Shown: in pieces, positions 34,874 to 42,784 of the stretch
Numbering within the stretch: the first letter of the stretch is position 1
Layout: each line of letters starts with the position of its first letter
Source: Bacillota bacterium
Lineage (GTDB): Bacteria > Bacillota > Sulfobacillia > Sulfobacillales > JAIMBI01
DNA length: 46,162 nucleotides
NCBI GenBank assembly: GCA_021846505.1
Contig: JAJZWV010000002.1
Location: forward strand, 1 to 46,162
Direction of reading: 5' to 3'
The notes under the pieces: generated by a model
Databases searched by the model: none
The model's input: only the letters and a program-made list of their open reading frames with translations
What the model was told of the DNA's origin: nothing
Translations under genes and position numbers: made by a program

Positions 34874-35359
34874 GTGGGGGTTCTGCACCAACAGTTCGAC
34901 GCCATCTGCAGGGACGCGGCCTGCGTCGCGCGCCACACGCTGGGCGAGCGCTTGCTCGCCTTCGCGGTGTTTGGGTCCGTGGGCCGCGGCACGCCCCGCT
35001 TTGACTCCGACATCGACGCGCTGGTGGTGCTGGCGGGCAGCGCCCGACTGACTCATGCTGACCGCACCCGTGTGGCGGACCAGCTGATGCAGGACTGCGC
35101 TGCGGCGGTCACGCAGTTTGCTGCGGCAGGCGTGGCCGCCGAGCTGTCGCCGGTGGTCCGCAGTGCGGCGGAGCTGGCCGAGGGGTTTCCCCTCCTGCTG
35201 GATATGGTGGACGATGCCCGCATCCTGCATGACCCCGAGGCGCTGCTGCATGCGCGCCTCGAGCTGGTGCGGCACCGCCTGCAGGCCGCCGGGGCCCGGC
35301 GCCGGTGGAGTGCCAATGGGTGGCATTGGGACCTGGGGGGAGGGACTTTTCAGCCGTGA
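34874..35359 (+). CDS. MNT-type minimal nucleotidyltransferase
   Basis: 161 residues. The nucleotidyltransferase motif is GSVGRGTPRFDSDIDALVV (GSxxRG and DxD). The downstream acidic residue is likely in AAELSPVV, and a helical tail follows. In MntA-HepT systems the MNT protein is the antitoxin and modifies the HEPN toxin with AMP. Start GTG 34874 follows AAGGGA. Overlaps the HEPN gene as GTGA. Confidence 0.82.
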   Translation: MGVLHQQFDAICRDAACVARHTLGERLLAFAVFGSVGRGTPRFDSDIDALVVLAGSARLTHADRTRVADQLMQDCAAAVTQFAAAGVAAELSPVVRSAAELAEGFPLLLDMVDDARILHDPEALLHARLELVRHRLQAAGARRRWSANGWHWDLGGGTFQP

Positions 35360-35781
35360 CCTTTCAGGATTTGGCCAAGAGCTATCTGGAGAAGGCCCGC
35401 GCGCGCCGCCAAGCGCTGGCAGTGCTGTTCGATGCCCGCGACTTTTCCGACGTGGTGCGGGAAGCTCAGGCCATCGTGGAGCTGGCGGGCAAAGGCATCC
35501 TACGCCACCTGGGTGTCGAGCCTCCGAAGGTGCACGATGTCGGCCCTCTGCTCCGCCAGTACGCGGACCGCCTGCCTCCCGGCGCCTGGGAGCGCCTGAT
35601 TGAGGAATCTCGGCGGCTTCGGCGCGAGCGCGAGCTGGCCTTTTCTGGAGACCTGGACTTCATCCCCACCGACGAATATACGCGCGACGACGCCCGCCGG
35701 GCCATCGACGCTGCCGATCTGGCGCTCGGCCTCATGGAGAAGGTGCTCCAGGCCCCGAGGGCAACCGGCTCCCCGCCCTAA
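35356..35781 (+). CDS. HEPN-domain protein
   Basis: 141 residues, all helical. AQAIVELAGKGILRHLGVEPPKVHDVGPLL is the usual HEPN core, and RDDARRAIDAADLALGLMEKVL closes the domain. The RNase motif Rx4-6H expected in active HEPN toxins is not visible at its usual place, so a nucleic-acid-binding or regulatory role is also possible. Start GTG 35356 behind GGGGGAGGGA. With the MNT partner it forms a probable toxin-antitoxin-like pair. Confidence 0.78.
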   Translation: MTFQDLAKSYLEKARARRQALAVLFDARDFSDVVREAQAIVELAGKGILRHLGVEPPKVHDVGPLLRQYADRLPPGAWERLIEESRRLRRERELAFSGDLDFIPTDEYTRDDARRAIDAADLALGLMEKVLQAPRATGSPP

Positions 35782-35965
35782 TCTTCCACCGCGCGGCCAC
35801 GCCCCGGCGGCGTGCTCGCGGGCCGCCTGAGGCTCGGTGCCCCTCGCCGGCCTGTCCGCCGGCCACCGCCCGACAAGAAATTTGGGCGCGCTACAAGGAA
35901 TATCCGGCGCGATGTCGAACCTGGCAATTCGTTCGGCCGCGAAGGTCGGGCGACGGGGGTGTGGC

Positions 35966-37216
35966 ATGCATCGATTCTGGCCGGGGCTATGTGCGGGGGT
36001 GCTGCTGGCGGTTGTGCCGCTGGCAACCGCCCAGGCGTCCTCGCTTCAGCAGTTGGAGCAGCAGCAGCACCAAACATCGCAGCAGCTGAATGCCGAGCAG
36101 AGCCAGCTGAAGGCGACGCAAAATTCGATCCTCAGCACCCAGTCTCGCATCCAGCAAATCAACCAGCAAATCGCGCAGGATCGCTCGCGGGTGGCGGCGA
36201 TTGACGGGAAGATTCAAGCCACCCAGGCTGCGCTGACCGCCACCCAGGCGCAAATCACCTCCATCACGAAGCACTTGCACTATGAGGCGTCCCTGCTGAC
36301 CGCCCAAGTGCGCTTGATGGAAGAGCACGGGGCGATTGGCTATCTGGATGTACTATTGGGGGCCAAGTCGTTTTCGAACTTTTTGAGCCGCCTGTACATG
36401 CTGAGCCAAGTGGCCACGATGGCCAGCAATCTGGTGGACCAAATCAAAGCCCAGGACAACCAGCTGCACCAGAAGCAGGCACAGCTGGTCAGTCAGAAGA
36501 ATCAATTGGTGTCCCTGCAGCAGCAAGCCGTCGCCGCGACGAACGCCGAGCAGGCGGCCGCGTCCAGTGCCACGGCGCTGGTGATAAGCCTCCACAGCCA
36601 GGAGCAGCAGCAGTCCGCGTACATTGCCCAGCTGAAGGCACGCCTCACCAGCCTGGTCCAGCAGATTCAGCAGCTGCTGGCACAGTTCACCGGCGGCTAC
36701 CTGAGCCAGCACCAGCTGTTTACTGCACTGTACCCGTTGGTGCAGTCAGCAACCACCCAGCTGGGTGGCGGCCTGCCGCCCGCCCTGGTAATTGCCGTCA
36801 TCACCGAGGAATCGGGCGGCAATCAGCACGCGGTGAGCCCGGCCGGAGCCGTGGGCCTCATGCAGGTCGAGCCCGGCACGGCGGCGCCCATTGAAGCGGA
36901 GCTGGGCCTGCCGCCATCCGCGCTGTATAACGCAGAGGACAACTTGCTCATCGGCTGCTTCGAGCTCCGGTATCTGCTGGACTACTTTGGCGGCTATGGC
37001 GCGTCGGCCAACGTCAGTCCGTCCTTGGCCATCCCGCCGGGCAACAGCAGCACGTACTTGAGCGAGGCGCTGGCCGGGTACAACGCCGGGCCGGGCAGTG
37101 TGAAGGCGTACGGCAACCTGGCCGGGCTGTTTGCCCAGTCGTGGGGGGCTTCCGTCCACCAGTATGTGGCCAACATCGAGGCGCTGTACCTGCAGTACTC
37201 CCAGTGGGCTCCCTGA
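35966..37216 (+). CDS. secreted coiled-coil lytic transglycosylase (PcsB/CwlO-like N-terminus, SLT C-terminus)
   Basis: 416 residues. Signal peptide (1-~26, cleavage likely after AQA). Residues ~27-255 are a Gln-rich coiled coil like the FtsEX-controlled arm of PcsB/CwlO. Residues ~270-410 are a lysozyme-like domain with catalytic Glu in ITEESGGNQHAVSP, then GAVGLMQVEPGTA and LAGYNAGPGSV. It would cut peptidoglycan at the MurNAc-GlcNAc bond. Start ATG 35966 is chosen for the signal peptide; a longer frame to 35837 lacks sense. PcsB/CwlO proteins usually end in CHAP or NlpC/P60 domains, so the SLT partner is notable. Confidence 0.88.
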   Translation: MHRFWPGLCAGVLLAVVPLATAQASSLQQLEQQQHQTSQQLNAEQSQLKATQNSILSTQSRIQQINQQIAQDRSRVAAIDGKIQATQAALTATQAQITSITKHLHYEASLLTAQVRLMEEHGAIGYLDVLLGAKSFSNFLSRLYMLSQVATMASNLVDQIKAQDNQLHQKQAQLVSQKNQLVSLQQQAVAATNAEQAAASSATALVISLHSQEQQQSAYIAQLKARLTSLVQQIQQLLAQFTGGYLSQHQLFTALYPLVQSATTQLGGGLPPALVIAVITEESGGNQHAVSPAGAVGLMQVEPGTAAPIEAELGLPPSALYNAEDNLLIGCFELRYLLDYFGGYGASANVSPSLAIPPGNSSTYLSEALAGYNAGPGSVKAYGNLAGLFAQSWGASVHQYVANIEALYLQYSQWAP

Positions 37217-37229
37217 CACGAGCCACCCT

Positions 37230-37260
37230 GAGCGGGAGGGTGTGACGCTCCCTCCCGCTC
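37230..37260 (+). terminator. terminator after the lytic transglycosylase
   Basis: A perfect 11-bp stem (37230-37240 with 37250-37260), loop 9, begins 13 bases after the stop and is followed by GCTTTG. Probable intrinsic terminator. Confidence 0.7.
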
Positions 37261-37752
37261 GCTTTGCGCCCGCCCCATCCTGCGTGAGCTCTTCTCCCGG
37301 CCGCCTCCACGCCGCAATACGTCAGGACCGGCACTTACTGGGCAGACGCCCCGGGCCGCCAGCAAACGGCCGCGATCGCTAGCGCCCGGCAGGGCTTAGC
37401 CTTATAGCTGACTCTGGTTGAGCTGGAAGCGCAGCCGCCCCCGTGTCGCCCCCGAAGCCCGCGCAGACGGCATCGCAGGCTGACATCCGCATCCGTTCAC
37501 CGCATGCGTGAATGTAGATGGGGGGCCGGGGAGTGGTAGGACGACGTGAACCGACTCGGCGGAAAGCTTGGACACCCCCGCCACTTGCCGCCCTCCGCTG
37601 AAAATCGCAACCGCAGCGCACGGTGGCACCGGGGACAGGGCGGCGGCGACTTCTCATGGACGACCGGCTCTTGACTTTACGCAAGCGCTAGGGCCCGCAC
37701 ACTTGATGCACCGGCATGTGCCGGCGCTCTATTGATCGACCGCGGCCAGGCC
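37261..37752. other. intergenic region between convergent transcription units
   Basis: About 490 bases without a supported gene. Short open frames on the minus strand (37402-37629 and 37379-37684) lack ribosome sites and recognisable sequence. A small palindrome (about 37708-37726, CCGGCATGTGCCGG core) lies just past the moaE stop and may end that operon. Confidence 0.45.
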
Positions 37753-38214
37753 CTACGGGCTTCCACCCATCGGCGGGCCGTCAGGCGCCCCATGCCAGCG
37801 CCGGCTGCCGTCGTCCCACAGCTCGGCCTTGAAAATCGGCGCGGTGGCCTTCAGCCGATCAATGCCGGTGCGGCAGGCAGCAAACGCCTCCGGCCGGTGC
37901 GGAGCGGCCACGCCCACAAACACGCTGGCTTCGCCAATCGCCAGCCGCCCCACTCGGTGCACCAGCACCACCCGGCACACCCCAAACTCAGCCAAAAGAT
38001 CCCCGCCAATGCGCTGGAACTCGGCCAGGGCCATCGGCGTGTAAGCCTCATACTCCAGCCCGCGGGTGGGTCGGCCCTCAAGTTCTTGGCGCACCACACC
38101 CAAAAACAGCGCCTGGCCTCCTGCGGCCGGGTGAGCCAGCCGACCGAGCAGGTCTCCCACGTGAATGGCTTCCGGGCCGACGTGATACCAGGCGCGGCCA
38201 CCCTCTGCCTCCAT
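37753..38214 (-). CDS. moaE: molybdopterin synthase catalytic subunit
   Basis: 153 residues. Conserved segments: HPAAGGQALFLGVVRQELEG (the GRVR-like loop), LEYEAYTPMALAEF, RVGRLAIGEASVFVGVAAPHR and the catalytic lysines in LKATAPIFKAELWDDG. It inserts two sulfurs from MoaD thiocarboxylate into cyclic pyranopterin monophosphate. The start ATG 38214 lies 4 bases after the moaD stop. An in-frame extension to 38427 is moaD antiframe noise. Confidence 0.93.
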   Translation of the reverse strand: MEAEGGRAWYHVGPEAIHVGDLLGRLAHPAAGGQALFLGVVRQELEGRPTRGLEYEAYTPMALAEFQRIGGDLLAEFGVCRVVLVHRVGRLAIGEASVFVGVAAPHRPEAFAACRTGIDRLKATAPIFKAELWDDGSRRWHGAPDGPPMGGSP

Positions 38215-38218
38215 CGCG

Positions 38219-38494
38219 CTAGCCTCCGGCCACCGGCGGAATGATGGCGACCACGTCCCCGGCCTCCAGCCGGCGATCACCCGGTGCCCACACTTCGTTG
38301 ACCGCAAACAGGAACCGATTCGCGGGCGCACCCAGCTCGGCCTCATACAGGCGAAACACATCCGCCACCGTGGTACCGCGCGGCACCTCCCGCGCCCGCT
38401 GGTGATCACCCACGCGCTCCGCCGCAAACGAGAAAAACAGCACGCGGATGGGAATGCTGTTGGCGGACTCCTTATCGCTGGTGGCCATGGTCAT
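38219..38494 (-). CDS. moaD: molybdopterin synthase sulfur carrier subunit
   Basis: 91 residues ending in PPVAGG. IRVLFFSFAAERVG, FLFAVNEVWAPGDRRLEAGDVVAIIPPVAGG is the MoaD pattern. The Gly-Gly end is activated by MoeB-type enzymes; the only one in view is the MoeZ-like protein at 2529-3695. Start ATG 38494 behind GGGAGGT; GTG 38506 is too near that site. Confidence 0.92.
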   Translation of the reverse strand: MTMATSDKESANSIPIRVLFFSFAAERVGDHQRAREVPRGTTVADVFRLYEAELGAPANRFLFAVNEVWAPGDRRLEAGDVVAIIPPVAGG

Positions 38495-38570
38495 GTATGT
38501 TTCCACACCTCCCGTGGGGGCAAGAGCCGCCCCTTCGCGCCAAGCTCACTCGTTGGAGGATAGCAGACTC

Positions 38571-39473
38571 ATGCGCACGCGAATGTACTGGTACGGGATC
38601 CTGTCGCTGGCCGCCTTCATCGCGGCCGCCGCCGTGCTGTGGTGGCGATCGGCGCCGGCCGCCGGCCGCATGTCCGCGCCCGGCCCGGCCCTGGTGCACT
38701 TGGCCCCCCGCTCCCGGGCGGTCTTTGGTGTCGATGAGCCCGTCACCATCACGCTGCCCTGGCCAACCCCGCCGCGCCGGCTGGCTGCGGCGCTGGCGGT
38801 GGCTCCAGCGGTGCCCTGGCACCTAACGCGCATTGGCCCCAGCCAGTACCGCCTGCAGCCCAACACCGCCTGGCCCGGGGACCGCCGCCTCCACGTTCGC
38901 ATCCGTGCGGCCGCCCTGTATCCGGGGCGCATGGTCCTGCGCTCTGCGCACACCACCTTGCGGACGGACGACGATCGGACCGTCGTGGTCAACCTGACCC
39001 TCCAAGTGATGCAAGCGTATCAGGGCGGCCGCCTCGTGGCTACCATGCCCGTCTCCACCGGCGTCACGCCCGAGTACCCCACGCCCACGGGGCACTTTTA
39101 CATCTGGCGGCGGGTGCGCCTGGGCGACATGCGCTACGGCCAGCCCGGCCAGCCCGATGCGTATCGGGTGCCACACGTGCCGTTCGCGCAATATATTTAC
39201 CGCGGCATCGCCATTCACGGCGCCTACTGGGCGCGCCAGTTTGGCGTCCCACACAGCCACGGCTGCATTCAGCTGCCCACCCGGGACGGCAATCGCCACG
39301 GTCAAGACGTACCCGAGGATGCTGGGTGGCTCTGGCACTTCACCCACCTTGGCACCCCGGTGATCGTCCGAGGCGTCACCCCTGGCCCCACGCGGCTGGT
39401 GATGTACCCGGGCCAGCCGGCGCCCCGCGCCCTACAGGCTGGCCAGCACCTTGTCCGCGGCCGCCAGCGCTGA
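38571..39473 (+). CDS. L,D-transpeptidase (YkuD family), membrane-anchored
   Basis: 300 residues. One N-terminal TM (about 7-25) then an extracytoplasmic beta domain (about 45-135) and a YkuD domain. The catalytic pattern is present as IHGAYWARQFGVPHSHGCIQL: His, then SHGC. The usual Arg after SHGCI (SHGCIRL/M) is Gln here. Preceding SxxTGVTPEYPTPTGHFYI is typical. Makes 3-3 cross-links or attaches proteins to peptidoglycan. Start ATG 38571 behind TTGGAGG. Its last 42 bases overlap the end of hemL on the other strand. Confidence 0.88.
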   Translation: MRTRMYWYGILSLAAFIAAAAVLWWRSAPAAGRMSAPGPALVHLAPRSRAVFGVDEPVTITLPWPTPPRRLAAALAVAPAVPWHLTRIGPSQYRLQPNTAWPGDRRLHVRIRAAALYPGRMVLRSAHTTLRTDDDRTVVVNLTLQVMQAYQGGRLVATMPVSTGVTPEYPTPTGHFYIWRRVRLGDMRYGQPGQPDAYRVPHVPFAQYIYRGIAIHGAYWARQFGVPHSHGCIQLPTRDGNRHGQDVPEDAGWLWHFTHLGTPVIVRGVTPGPTRLVMYPGQPAPRALQAGQHLVRGRQR

Positions 39474-40751
39474 CGCGATCGCCCGCTCATCGTGCGCGGC
39501 CGAGACAAACGCCGTCTCAAACGGAGACGGCGGCCAAAACACGCCCTCGCCCAGCATGCCGTGGAAAAATCGCCGAAACCGCTCGCGGTCGGTCGCTTCG
39601 GCCTCTGCCATGCTTTGAGGGGCCTGGTCTGCAAAAAACAGCGTCATCATCCCGCCCACCCGGGGCACCGCCACCGGCACGCGGTGCCTGGCGCCCAGCA
39701 CCTCCAAGCCCTGGGCCAGCGCCTCGGTACGCGCGGCCAAGTCTTCATAAAAGTCCGGTCCGCCAATGGCGGTCAGCTGGGCGAGCCCCGCAGCCATCGC
39801 CACCGGGTTGCCGGACAGCGTGCCCGCTTGGTATACCGGCCCTTCGGGCGCCACCAGCTCCATCAGATCGCTGCGGCCGCCGTACGCCCCCACCGGCATG
39901 CCCGCACCGATTACCTTGGCCAGGCAGGTTAAGTCGGGGGTCAGGCCGCGCCACCCCTGCGCGCCGCCCCAGCCCACGCGAAAGCCGGTCATGACCTCGT
40001 CAAACACCACCAGTGCGCCGGCCGCCCGCGCGAGGCGCACCAGCGACTCCAAAAACCCAGGCGCCGGCAGCACGGTGCCCATGTTGCCGGCGACCGGCTC
40101 AACAATGACGGCCGCTATCTCGGACCCACGCTCAGCAAACAGCCGCTCCACCGTCTCGACATCGTTGTAAGGCAGCGACACCGTGAGCGCCGCCAGCTCG
40201 GCAGGCACTCCGGCCGAATCAGGGACCCCCAGCGTGGCGGCGCCGGAGCCCGCGCGAATCAGCAGCGAATCATGGTGTCCGTGGTAGCAGCCGCTGAACT
40301 TCACCACCAGGCGCCGGCCAGTGGCCGCCCGCGCCACCCGAAGGGCCGACATGGTGGCTTCCGTGCCCGAATTGACGAAGCGCAGCCGCTCGACGGCCGG
40401 CATCGCGCTCACGATGCGCTCCGCCAGCCGGACTTCATCCGGGTTCGGCGCGCCAAACGACAAGCCGCGGGCCACCGCGGCGCTGGCCGCCGCCACCACG
40501 GGCGCGGGGGCATGGCCCAGAATGAGGGGACCATAGCTCATCACGAAGTCCAGAAGTCGCCGGCCACGTACATCCACCAGATAGGGGCCCTCGCCTCGCT
40601 CCACAAAAAACGGCTCGCCGCCCACCCCCTTAAACGAGCGGACCGGGCTCGACACGCCGCCCGGCATCAGCGCCCGCCCGCGAGGTCCCCAGGCATCGGC
40701 GCCTGCGGCCCCTTCCGTAGGTTGGAGGTTGCTATGTTGGCTGCTGCTCAT
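39432..40751 (-). CDS. hemL: glutamate-1-semialdehyde 2,1-aminomutase
   Basis: 439 residues, PLP enzyme converting glutamate-1-semialdehyde to 5-aminolevulinate (tetrapyrrole synthesis). SSPVRSFKGVGGEP, NSGTEATMSALRVARAATGR, FDEVMTGFRV and the PLP-Lys in CLAKVIGAGMPVGAYGG are present. Start ATG 40751 behind GGAGG. Last in an operon with ychF and the phosphotransferase gene; convergent overlap with the L,D-transpeptidase gene at the 3' end. Confidence 0.96.
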   Translation of the reverse strand: MSSSQHSNLQPTEGAAGADAWGPRGRALMPGGVSSPVRSFKGVGGEPFFVERGEGPYLVDVRGRRLLDFVMSYGPLILGHAPAPVVAAASAAVARGLSFGAPNPDEVRLAERIVSAMPAVERLRFVNSGTEATMSALRVARAATGRRLVVKFSGCYHGHHDSLLIRAGSGAATLGVPDSAGVPAELAALTVSLPYNDVETVERLFAERGSEIAAVIVEPVAGNMGTVLPAPGFLESLVRLARAAGALVVFDEVMTGFRVGWGGAQGWRGLTPDLTCLAKVIGAGMPVGAYGGRSDLMELVAPEGPVYQAGTLSGNPVAMAAGLAQLTAIGGPDFYEDLAARTEALAQGLEVLGARHRVPVAVPRVGGMMTLFFADQAPQSMAEAEATDRERFRRFFHGMLGEGVFWPPSPFETAFVSAAHDERAIASALAAADKVLASL

Positions 40752-40768
40752 CGACTGCCTCCTGCCTG

Positions 40769-41836
40769 CTACACGTTGAACCGGAAATTGACGACGTCGC
40801 CATCGCCCATGACGTAGTCGCGGCCCTCCATGCGCACCAGTCCATGCTCCCGGGCCGCCACGACCGACCCATGCGCCGCCAGCGCCTCAAACGGGACAAT
40901 CTCAGCCCGAATGAATCCCCGCTCAATGTCGGAGTGAATTTTGCCGGCGGCGGCCTTGGCGGTCGTCCCTGACGGAATGGGCCACGCCCGCACCTCATCT
41001 TCGCCGGCGGTCAAAAAAGAAATCAGGCCCAGCTGGCGGTAAATCGCCTGCGCCAGCCGAGCGATGCCCGAATCTTTGAGTCCCACGTCCGCCAGAAACA
41101 GCGCCTGCTCCACCGGATCCAGCGCAGACAGCTCCCACTCGAACTGCCCGGCCATTTCCACCAGACCCACTCCTTTGGCGGCAGCCAGGGTGGCCACGTG
41201 ATCCTTCCCGGGCCAATCTCGCCGCTGCAAGTCGCCATCCGACAGGTTCACGACCCACAGCATGGGCTTTAGGGTCAAAAATTGATATCCGCGCATGCCG
41301 GTGGCTTCCTCGGTCGTAATGTCCGCCTGGTCTAAGCGCCCGCCGTCTTCCAGCACCCGAATCAGGCGCTCCACCAGCGGCAGCTCCGCCTTGGCCTCTG
41401 CGGTCACTTTCTTCCCGCTGGTCAGGCGCTCACGGCGGCGCTCCAGCAAATCCAGGTCCGCCAGCGCCAGCTCGAGCTCCATGTCGGCCGCCGCCGCCGC
41501 TGGGTCGGCCGGCTCGCCGAGCGCATTGGGAAACCCCCGCATGATGTGAGCCAGGGCGTCCACCTGGCGCACGTCGGCCAAAAGGCGATTGGGGCCTTCG
41601 GCCTCGCCTGGAGCTCGCCCCGGGATATCCACCACCTGGATGGCCGCCGGCGTGGTTTTCTTCGGGTGATACAGGGCGGCCAGCGCCTCGAGCCGCTCAT
41701 CGGGCACACGGGCCAAGCCTCGGTGCGCCTCGGGGCGTCCGCCGCCAAATTCGGCCACCGCCGCCGCCTGCCCCGTCAGCAGATTAAACACCGTCGTCTT
41801 GCCGGATCCCGGCAGTCCCACCAGTCCTACGTCCAC
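40769..41836 (-). CDS. ychF: YchF/Ola1-family translation-associated ATPase
   Basis: 355 residues. Walker A GLPGSGKTTVFNLL, G3 VDIPGRAPGEAEG, the NxxE-like region VVNLSDGD in place of the GTPase NKxD, a coiled-coil insert and the C-terminal TGS-like domain (AWPIPSGTTAKAAAGKIHSDIERGFIRAEI). YchF hydrolyses ATP rather than GTP and binds ribosomes. Start GTG 41836 behind GGGGGGA. Confidence 0.95.
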   Translation of the reverse strand: MDVGLVGLPGSGKTTVFNLLTGQAAAVAEFGGGRPEAHRGLARVPDERLEALAALYHPKKTTPAAIQVVDIPGRAPGEAEGPNRLLADVRQVDALAHIMRGFPNALGEPADPAAAAADMELELALADLDLLERRRERLTSGKKVTAEAKAELPLVERLIRVLEDGGRLDQADITTEEATGMRGYQFLTLKPMLWVVNLSDGDLQRRDWPGKDHVATLAAAKGVGLVEMAGQFEWELSALDPVEQALFLADVGLKDSGIARLAQAIYRQLGLISFLTAGEDEVRAWPIPSGTTAKAAAGKIHSDIERGFIRAEIVPFEALAAHGSVVAAREHGLVRMEGRDYVMGDGDVVNFRFNV

Positions 41837-41848
41837 GCCGTCCCCCCG

Positions 41849-42691
41849 TCAGCCCATGGTATCACGGGCGCCCCGCGCCCAATCCGCCATCAGCGCCTCC
41901 ACGCGGCCCGGCGACTCGCCCTGGCTCACGCGCCGCAGCACACCGTAGAGAGGCGCCAGCCGGCGGTAAAACGCCACTGCCTCATCGTCCACGGGGGCGC
42001 CGTACGCCGCGCGCGCGGCTGGCTCGCCCGCGCCCAAGCCGGCAAAGTCCAGGGCAGGGTCGCCATAGGTGAGGTCCCCGAAGTCAATGACCCCCGTGAT
42101 GCGCCCATCCACCGCCAGCAGGTGCTCCGGGGCGAGGTCGCCGTGGATGAGCGCCATGGGCGGCGGCTCTCGCTCCCAGGCCGCCAGCCGGCTGCGATAC
42201 CAGCGCTGCGCCTCGCGCGCGGCCGCGGCGCTCAGGTGCGGCCAGGCGAATGCCTCCAGGCGGGCGCCCAGCTTGGCAAAGCGCCGCTGCCAGCGGCGCT
42301 GGCGGCGCGGCTCGTGAGCGGCGGGGCTCGGAGGCCCCTCCAGCGCGGCGGCATGCAGGGCCGCCAGCCAGCGCCCCACGGCGGCGCCCGCCTGTGGCGG
42401 GCAGCTCGGGCCTGCGGCGCCGGGCAACCGCCGATAGACGCCGGCCCACCGCGCGCGCCGCACATAGTGCGGCACCGCCAGCGGCAAGGTGGGTGCGAGC
42501 CGATCCAGCACAGGCATCTCCCAGGCGAGGTGGGTGCGGGCCGGCGCCGTGCGCGGCACGCGCACCAGCCACGCGCCGTCCACCTGGAACACCGCATAGT
42601 CCCAACCCGCGTCGGAAAACGGCTCCAGAACCGAAAACGTCCAGTCGGGCCAGGTTTCCCGGCATCGCTGGGCCACGCAGTGAGGGTCCAC
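41849..42691 (-). CDS. aminoglycoside phosphotransferase (APH)-family kinase
   Basis: 280 residues. Brenner motif LIHGDLAPEHLL and DFG-like VIDFGDLTYGDPALD, with N-lobe VRVPR. APH-like kinases phosphorylate antibiotics or small metabolites; the substrate cannot be read. It is not itself evidence of resistance. Start GTG 42691 behind AAGGAGAAG. First gene of the unit with ychF and hemL. Confidence 0.85.
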   Translation of the reverse strand: MDPHCVAQRCRETWPDWTFSVLEPFSDAGWDYAVFQVDGAWLVRVPRTAPARTHLAWEMPVLDRLAPTLPLAVPHYVRRARWAGVYRRLPGAAGPSCPPQAGAAVGRWLAALHAAALEGPPSPAAHEPRRQRRWQRRFAKLGARLEAFAWPHLSAAAAREAQRWYRSRLAAWEREPPPMALIHGDLAPEHLLAVDGRITGVIDFGDLTYGDPALDFAGLGAGEPAARAAYGAPVDDEAVAFYRRLAPLYGVLRRVSQGESPGRVEALMADWARGARDTMG

Positions 42692-42758
42692 AAACTTCTC
42701 CTTGTCGGCCGCTCGCAGCTTGGCGCTCCTGGTTTATCGCGGCGCTTCAGGATCTTGG

Positions 42759-42764
42759 TATGCT
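42759..42764 (+). promoter_or_regulatory. candidate extended -10 upstream of the membrane protein gene
   Basis: TTGGTATGCT has a TATGCT -10 with a TGG just before. Transcription would start about 14 bases before the ATG at 42785. No convincing -35. Confidence 0.35.
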
Positions 42765-42784
42765 GAGCGATGAGGAGGTGGGCC

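Noticed and set aside
35782-35965. A c-di-AMP riboswitch upstream of the cell-wall hydrolase
   Set aside because: Looked for because such switches often precede these genes, but none of the conserved motifs is present.
37402-37629. A 75-codon minus-strand frame in the gap before moaE
   Set aside because: No ribosome site and no recognisable pattern.
38495-38570. A molybdenum-cofactor riboswitch before moaD
   Set aside because: The space before moaD is too short and lacks the expected helices.
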